A DNA stretch of 38,644 nucleotides from Clostridia bacterium (GTDB taxonomy: Bacteria; Bacillota; Clostridia; Oscillospirales; Acutalibacteraceae): the NCBI GenBank assembly GCA_017450005.1, contig JAFSYM010000154.1, positions 1 to 38,644 on the forward strand, in the 5' to 3' direction. Positions 35,679 through 38,644 of the stretch are shown here, one piece after another. Position 1 is the first letter of the stretch; each line of letters begins with the position of its first letter. The translations under genes and the position numbers were made by a program. The notes under the pieces are model-generated. The model saw nothing but the letters and a program-made list of their open reading frames with translations. It ran no database searches and was not told the origin of the DNA.

Positions 35679-36167
35679 ATGAAGGACTTTAAATTCAAAG
35701 GTGGTCAGGTTTTTTTGACCTATGGCGAGACGTGCGCGATTGCGGAGGCGTGCGGCATTATCCCCATTGAAGAACCGTCGGAGATCAGACGCAAACAGAT
35801 TCAGGGCATTATTACCCGCTGCATGATGCACTATGTACCCGCTTCGGGAGAATCAAAACTTTTGGGCGTGTACCTCTACAAAGACTGGGAACAGATGGAG
35901 GCATTGCGGAATACATACGGTTATGCGCTGGAAGTGACGGACGACGGGTGCATAATCGGGCTATCTGAAAGCCTTTTTGACTGTGATATGCAGGTTCATC
36001 ACGATTTGGTTTTTCTGCATGAAACAGCACACCTTTCAGAAATGAATCACGGCGACGACTTCCAGTTGCGGTATAACCGCCTCGAATTTGACTACTTGTA
36101 TTATAACCATGTTCACATGGACGGCGGCAAGATGCCGAAACCGGATCGAAAAGGCTGGAAGATGTAA
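35679..36167 (+). CDS. Zinc metallopeptidase-like protein (HExxH), SprT/YgjP-like
   Basis: 162 residues. The motif HETAHLSEMNH at 114-124 gives two His (114, 118) with catalytic Glu115, and a third possible ligand His124 in NHGDDF, a spacing like SprT/YgjP-type zinc proteins (HExxH-x5-H). Upstream the protein shows no known domain (KDFKFKGGQVFLTYGETCAI). ATG 35679 is chosen over 35646 and 35658 because AGAAAGGA (35663-35670) is 8 bases before it. Substrate unknown. In phages such small metallopeptidases sometimes act as anti-repressors or in DNA-protein repair; this is speculation. It follows the replication gene in the same operon. Confidence 0.62.
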   Translation: MKDFKFKGGQVFLTYGETCAIAEACGIIPIEEPSEIRRKQIQGIITRCMMHYVPASGESKLLGVYLYKDWEQMEALRNTYGYALEVTDDGCIIGLSESLFDCDMQVHHDLVFLHETAHLSEMNHGDDFQLRYNRLEFDYLYYNHVHMDGGKMPKPDRKGWKM

Positions 36168-36190
36168 CAGAATCAGCGGCATACCTCCAC

Positions 36191-36207
36191 TATGACGGCG
36201 CGTCATA
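36191..36207. promoter_or_regulatory. Perfect inverted repeat before the ArpU-like gene
   Basis: TATGACG and CGTCATA with a 3-bp spacer, 35 bases upstream of ATG 36242. It could be a binding site for a regulator; no hairpin-terminator T run follows. Confidence 0.4.
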
Positions 36208-36241
36208 ATGCCGAACGTGCGAAAATGCAGGAAGGGCGGCT

Positions 36242-36700
36242 ATGACAATAGAGGAAGTAAAACGACGGTTAGAAAGCCTCTGGCAGCGTAATGAAGCACT
36301 ACAACGGGGATATGAACGACTGGAACGAATGCAGGATCAGATCGAAAGCGCGGGCGGCTTTACGCTGTCCGATATGCCGAAAAATAAAAGCCCGCTGCCG
36401 GATCGGAAAACAGCGTTGATAGCAAAAAAGATAGACTATGAAAAGGAATTATCCGGTTTTGCGGAAAAGCTGCAAAACGACTGTGCAGCTCTCGAAGCGG
36501 ATATAAAGCAGCTCGACAACATAAACGAACGGGACGTATTGATATACAGGTACGTTGACTTTGAACTATGGGAGGATATTTGCTTTATCTTCTTCGGGGA
36601 TTCAGTGGACTACGAACAGAAACACGACAGCTATTCACGGCGGCTGCGACGGTATCACAAATCCGCGATAGAACACTTGGTGCAGATATGGCAGCCGTGA
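36242..36700 (+). CDS. ArpU/DUF1492-like late transcription regulator
   Basis: 152 residues. A long N-terminal helical/coiled-coil region (about 1-95: RLESLWQRNEALQRGYERLE; LSDMPKNKSPLPDRK; DYEKELSGFAEKLQND) precedes a sigma-4-like region (about 96-150: INERDVLIYRYVDFELWEDI, then SYSRRLRRYHKSAIEHL). This matches the DUF1492/ArpU layout of phage late-gene regulators. In related prophages such a gene sits directly before the terminase genes; here the next gene is a tail protein. Ribosome site AGGAAGGG lies upstream. The assignment rests on layout and could be wrong in detail. Confidence 0.6.
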   Translation: MTIEEVKRRLESLWQRNEALQRGYERLERMQDQIESAGGFTLSDMPKNKSPLPDRKTALIAKKIDYEKELSGFAEKLQNDCAALEADIKQLDNINERDVLIYRYVDFELWEDICFIFFGDSVDYEQKHDSYSRRLRRYHKSAIEHLVQIWQP

Positions 36701-36814
36701 CCGCCTGAGACTGTCAGAACGACGCTTGACCGCTTCGGGCGCATTAGATGACGCGCAGAACAAAATCGCCGTACAGGGGCGAAGAAAGGCATAAAATGAA
36801 GGGAGCAAGACAGC

Positions 36815-37354
36815 ATGACAATAAAGCAACCTGTCAGCATTGACGGGATCACATTTGATGCACTAATAGAATCAGACGAGGAATACACTTCCGATATTCC
36901 ACAGTACCCGGTCGAAGACGGCTATATCGTCAGTGACAACGTGACCAATAAACCGCTTGAACTGAGTATGACACTGTTTTTGACGAATACGCCTGTAACA
37001 CATGCAGTACGTCACGGCGTTTCACCTATGCGCGTGGATGAAGTCACTTCACGGCTTTTACAGATGCGAGAAAAGAAAGATGTCGTGAAGATCGTCACAA
37101 GCGATAAAACATATGACGATATGGGGCTAACGTCATTGAGTATTCCAAAGGAAGTTAAAGGATCACGGGAAATAAAAGTGACGTTTCAGAAAGTAATAAA
37201 GACGCATACAGAACAGGTGAGCATACCGGAAAGCTACGGAAAAAGCGGCAAAACAGGCGCAAACGCCGGAACCGCAAAAACAAAAGTAGTGAATACCGGA
37301 TCGTCCGGCGGCTCTACCCTATATGAGTGGTTCAAACCGTATATAGGCGAATAA
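36815..37354 (+). CDS. Phage tail/baseplate protein, Dit-like
   Basis: 179 residues. Seen: SIDGITFDALIESDEEYTSD, IPQYPVEDGYIVSDNVTNKP, LELSMTLFLTNTPVTHAV, RHGVSPMRVDEV and KIVTSDKTYDDMGLTSLSIP. These match distal-tail (Dit-like) baseplate proteins of Clostridia phages as I know them. The C-terminus is Gly/Thr/Ser-rich. AAGGGAG (36799-36805) is 9 bases before the start. Odd: no other structural gene precedes it, so either a satellite uses it alone to alter helper tails, or the morphogenesis genes were deleted. It ends at a hairpin just before a leftward gene. Confidence 0.78.
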   Translation: MTIKQPVSIDGITFDALIESDEEYTSDIPQYPVEDGYIVSDNVTNKPLELSMTLFLTNTPVTHAVRHGVSPMRVDEVTSRLLQMREKKDVVKIVTSDKTYDDMGLTSLSIPKEVKGSREIKVTFQKVIKTHTEQVSIPESYGKSGKTGANAGTAKTKVVNTGSSGGSTLYEWFKPYIGE

Positions 37355-37359
37355 GAAAA

Positions 37360-37379
37360 GGGCGGCTTTTCAGCCGTCC
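37360..37379 (-). terminator. Hairpin between convergent element genes
   Basis: GGGCGGCT pairs with AGCCGTCC around TTTC. On the minus strand it is followed by CTTTTCTTATT, so it best serves the leftward small gene; it may be bidirectional. Confidence 0.65.
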
Positions 37380-37385
37380 GATTCT

Positions 37386-37562
37386 TTATGCCGCTTCGTC
37401 AACCTGTCCCGTGATGCGTTCCGTTAGGGCGTTCAGCATACCGGATAGTGTGATAGCACTTCCCAGCAGATCGGGATCGTGTAGCATATCACAGTCAAGC
37501 AGCAGCTTGTCGATAGCGACGATCAGGGCGCGGATTTCGAGCAATTCAGATTCGTTGAACAT
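37386..37562 (-). CDS. 58-residue protein, function unknown
   Basis: Begins MFNESELLEIRALIVAIDKL and ends ALTERITGQVDEAA; acidic, helical, no Cys pair, no TM. GAAAGGA precedes the ATG by about 10 bases. It lies leftward in the middle of the element, 135 bases after another small leftward gene. Small phage-encoded proteins of this kind are often regulators or anti-defence proteins; nothing here decides the matter. Confidence 0.55.
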   Translation of the reverse strand: MFNESELLEIRALIVAIDKLLLDCDMLHDPDLLGSAITLSGMLNALTERITGQVDEAA

Positions 37563-37584
37563 GGTACATATTCCTTTCTTTTTC

Positions 37585-37613
37585 TTGACTTTGCGAAGCG
37601 GACAACCTATAAT
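37585..37613 (+). promoter_or_regulatory. Rightward promoter inside an inverted repeat, antisense to small genes
   Basis: TTGACT (37585-37590), 17 bp, TATAAT (37608-37613). A perfect 10-bp inverted repeat, GCGAAGCGGA (37593-37602) and TCCGCTTCGC (37621-37630), brackets the -10. A transcript from here would run antisense into the leftward gene at 37697-37975, with no clear sense gene downstream. A short RNA or antisense control is possible. Confidence 0.5.
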
Positions 37614-37696
37614 AGAATTATCCGCTTCGCTCTTGCGTGGGGTGTGGCGCGCGGCTCTTGTCTGGAACTGTGGAGGTGTTCAGATAAGGGCTTTTC

Positions 37697-37975
37697 TCAT
37701 ACGATGGAGAACCGGCGCGTCGTGGTGGGATTGCAGAAGCTCTTGTAGCAGTCTTCGCCGAAACGGGCGATCATTTCCGCTTTATCGAAGCGGCTGCCGG
37801 TGACGGGCTTGTACTGCACCTTGAACAAACCGGCGCGGATTTCGTCAACGTCCATGAGTACCATATACGCCTTGATTTCGTTCTTGATGGCTTCGGCTTC
37901 CGCTTCGGCGGATTCGATGATGCTTTGCAGTCCTTTGAGCATTTGCACCTTTTCCAGTAATTCCGTGTTTCCCAT
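37697..37975 (-). CDS. Small phage-type protein, function unknown
   Basis: 92 residues from ATG 37975, chosen because GAGGT lies 7 bases upstream; longer in-frame starts have no site. A coiled-coil-like N-terminus (GNTELLEKVQMLKGLQSIIE) is followed by KVQYKPVTGSRFDKAEMIA and ends NPTTTRRFSIV. The ending resembles a small protein family seen in Firmicute phages (SRFD...TTTRRF), known to me only as hypothetical. Transcribed leftward from a promoter at 38148. Confidence 0.68.
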   Translation of the reverse strand: MGNTELLEKVQMLKGLQSIIESAEAEAEAIKNEIKAYMVLMDVDEIRAGLFKVQYKPVTGSRFDKAEMIARFGEDCYKSFCNPTTTRRFSIV

Positions 37976-38147
37976 TTCCTGTACCTCTTTTCGTTTTATT
38001 TGGCTGTGGTGGAACCGGCGGCGGTCGGCTTTACGTATACTAGACACTTTGTGTTCTTGCTCTCAGCGTATCCGTTTCCGCACTTCCCGGCAATCTCGAC
38101 GTTACTCTTTAACCTTTGCCGGTTCCGTTCCTCAACCTTACGAGTAC

Positions 38148-38176
38148 ATTATACACTAAACTTTGTGAATAGTCAA
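38148..38176 (-). promoter_or_regulatory. Leftward promoter of the 92-residue gene
   Basis: On the minus strand TTGACT (38171-38176), 17 bp, TATAAT (38148-38153). It is divergent from the promoter at 38225. The gap 37976-38280 otherwise holds no gene. Confidence 0.75.
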
Positions 38177-38204
38177 TCGGCATTATGCACAATCTTTTGT
38201 GAAT
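38162..38204 (+). repeat. Candidate operators between divergent small genes
   Basis: TTTGTGAAT occurs at 38162-38170 (in the spacer of the leftward promoter) and 38196-38204. A related GCACAATC lies between them. The XRE protein at 38281 could bind here. Confidence 0.45.
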
Positions 38205-38224
38205 GTTTTTGTTAAAATTGTCAC

Positions 38225-38253
38225 TTGAAATAGTGCATATTCTATGCTATACT
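38225..38253 (+). promoter_or_regulatory. Promoter of the XRE/RelE-like pair
   Basis: TTGAAA (38225-38230), 17 bp, TATACT (38248-38253) with extended TGC, 27 bases before ATG 38281. Confidence 0.75.
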
Positions 38254-38280
38254 GTGTATGATGGAAAGGGGGTCATTAAA

Positions 38281-38496
38281 ATGCCTATTGTGTATGACAA
38301 GATGATGAAGCTGCTTTCAGATAACGGCTACACTTCTTATAGAATCCGCAAAGAAAAAATACTCGGTCAAGCTACGATGACGGCGGTAAAGAACGGCACA
38401 GGCGGGCTTGACCATAGGTCAATAGCGCGGCTCTGTCACGTTTTGCACTGTCAGCCGGGCGATTTGATGGAGTATGTGGAAGAAACAGAAGAATAA
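38281..38496 (+). CDS. Small XRE-family regulator, possible antitoxin
   Basis: 71 residues, almost entirely one Cro/C1 HTH: VYDKMMKLLSDNGYTSYRIR, LGQATMTAVKNGTGGLDHRS, IARLCHVLHCQPGDLMEYV. GAAAGGGGG lies 9 bases upstream. It is followed 15 bases later by a RelE/ParE-like gene, which suggests an antitoxin or self-repressing regulator. In many XRE-type toxin pairs the toxin comes first, so order does not settle it. Confidence 0.8.
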   Translation: MPIVYDKMMKLLSDNGYTSYRIRKEKILGQATMTAVKNGTGGLDHRSIARLCHVLHCQPGDLMEYVEETEE

Positions 38497-38511
38497 AGGG
38501 GGGTCCGCTTC

Positions 38512-38644
38512 GTGGTCATTGAGTTTAAGAAAAAGGCAATCAAGGCACTAAATCAGATGGACAAAGCCACAAAGCAGCGTATCCGGGCAGCGATAGAGGG
38601 TTTGACCTGTACGCCGCCGCAAGGCGATATAAAACCTATGCAGG
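38512..38644 (+). CDS. RelE/ParE-like toxin, 3'-truncated by window edge
   Basis: 44 codons visible from GTG 38512, with a strong AGGGGGG site (38497-38503) 8 bases upstream. The start VVIEFKKKAIKALNQMDKAT, then KQRIRAAIEGL and GDIKPMQ, follow the RelE/ParE fold pattern: a first strand, two helices, then a GDIKPL-type strand. RelE cleaves mRNA on the ribosome, ParE poisons gyrase; the part seen cannot tell them apart. The catalytic C-terminus is outside the window. Confidence 0.7.
   Translation, partial: MVIEFKKKAIKALNQMDKATKQRIRAAIEGLTCTPPQGDIKPMQ

Larger units (their letters stand above)
32250..38644. mobile_element. Integrative element at tRNA-Arg (phage satellite or reduced prophage), left part
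   Basis: It begins just after the 3' end of tRNA-Arg with a leftward tyrosine integrase, then a leftward cI-like repressor, a divergent regulatory region, and a rightward early operon with replication and late-regulator-like genes, then one tail gene and a toxin-like pair. Composition looks more AT-rich from about 33.8 kb. The order integrase, repressor, divergent small HTH, replication protein is that of Gram-positive phage satellites (SaPI/PICI) and of small prophages. The right end and the second attachment site are outside the window. Confidence 0.75.

Noticed and set aside
36701..36814. A gene between the ArpU-like and Dit-like genes
   Set aside because: Only 114 bases, with no start and ribosome site combination giving a plausible protein.
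37327..37803. Rightward 158-codon frame overlapping the small leftward genes
   Set aside because: Starts inside the Dit-like gene, has Arg/Ser-rich shadow composition and lies opposite two better-supported small genes.

Overview
The window looks like a chromosomal piece of a moderately GC-rich gut-type Clostridia (Oscillospirales/Ruminococcaceae-like Firmicute). This is inferred from protein families, strong Shine-Dalgarno sites, TTGaca/TATAAT promoters and gene order (nusB, xseA, xseB, ispA, dxs, tlyA, nadK, argR, recN). No database search was possible, so genus and species are not assigned.

Region 1 (1-5330) holds the 3' part of a glutamate dehydrogenase gene, a cytoplasmic CE15-like alpha/beta-hydrolase, an M50-type membrane metallopeptidase homologue, one copy of a dispersed palindromic repeat, and a decayed IS481-family insertion sequence. 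Region 2 (5330-18400) is one very tight run of 13 genes behind a clear promoter. It covers transcription antitermination (nusB), a TsaD paralogue, exonuclease VII, isoprenoid synthesis (ispA, dxs), an rRNA methyltransferase-like protein (tlyA), NAD kinase, ArgR, RecN, a TIM-barrel isomerase and two FAD oxidoreductases. A hairpin terminator ends it.

Region 3 (18448-24760) has a leftward SOS operon, lexA-rarA-small membrane protein, behind a LexA-box-like site. Divergent from it is a NifU-like scaffold plus GGGtGRT-protein pair, followed by an unrecognised three-TM protein. Region 4 (24860-30490) looks AT-richer and accessory: a 1328-residue secreted protein (DUF6273 and InlB-like repeats), a small membrane protein and a DUF3846 protein whose C-terminus is encoded by a palindromic repeat. 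guaB (leftward) and tRNA-Arg(ACG) follow.

Region 5 (32250 to the window end) is the left part of an integrative element abutting the 3' end of tRNA-Arg. It encodes a tyrosine integrase with an XRE-type HTH inserted in its core-binding half, a leftward cI-like repressor, a divergent promoter with repeated operator half-sites, and a rightward early operon (small HTH protein, replisome organizer, metallopeptidase-like protein, ArpU/DUF1492-like regulator). A lone Dit-like phage tail/baseplate protein follows, then two small leftward genes and an XRE plus RelE/ParE-like pair cut by the window end. Terminase, portal and capsid genes are absent between regulator and tail gene. The layout resembles phage satellites (PICI-like) or a strongly reduced prophage.

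The points most worth a second look are the satellite-like element and its integrase, the small membrane protein in the LexA operon (candidate SOS division inhibitor), the GGGtGRT pair, and an Asp-to-Tyr change in the first aspartate-rich motif of the prenyl diphosphate synthase.
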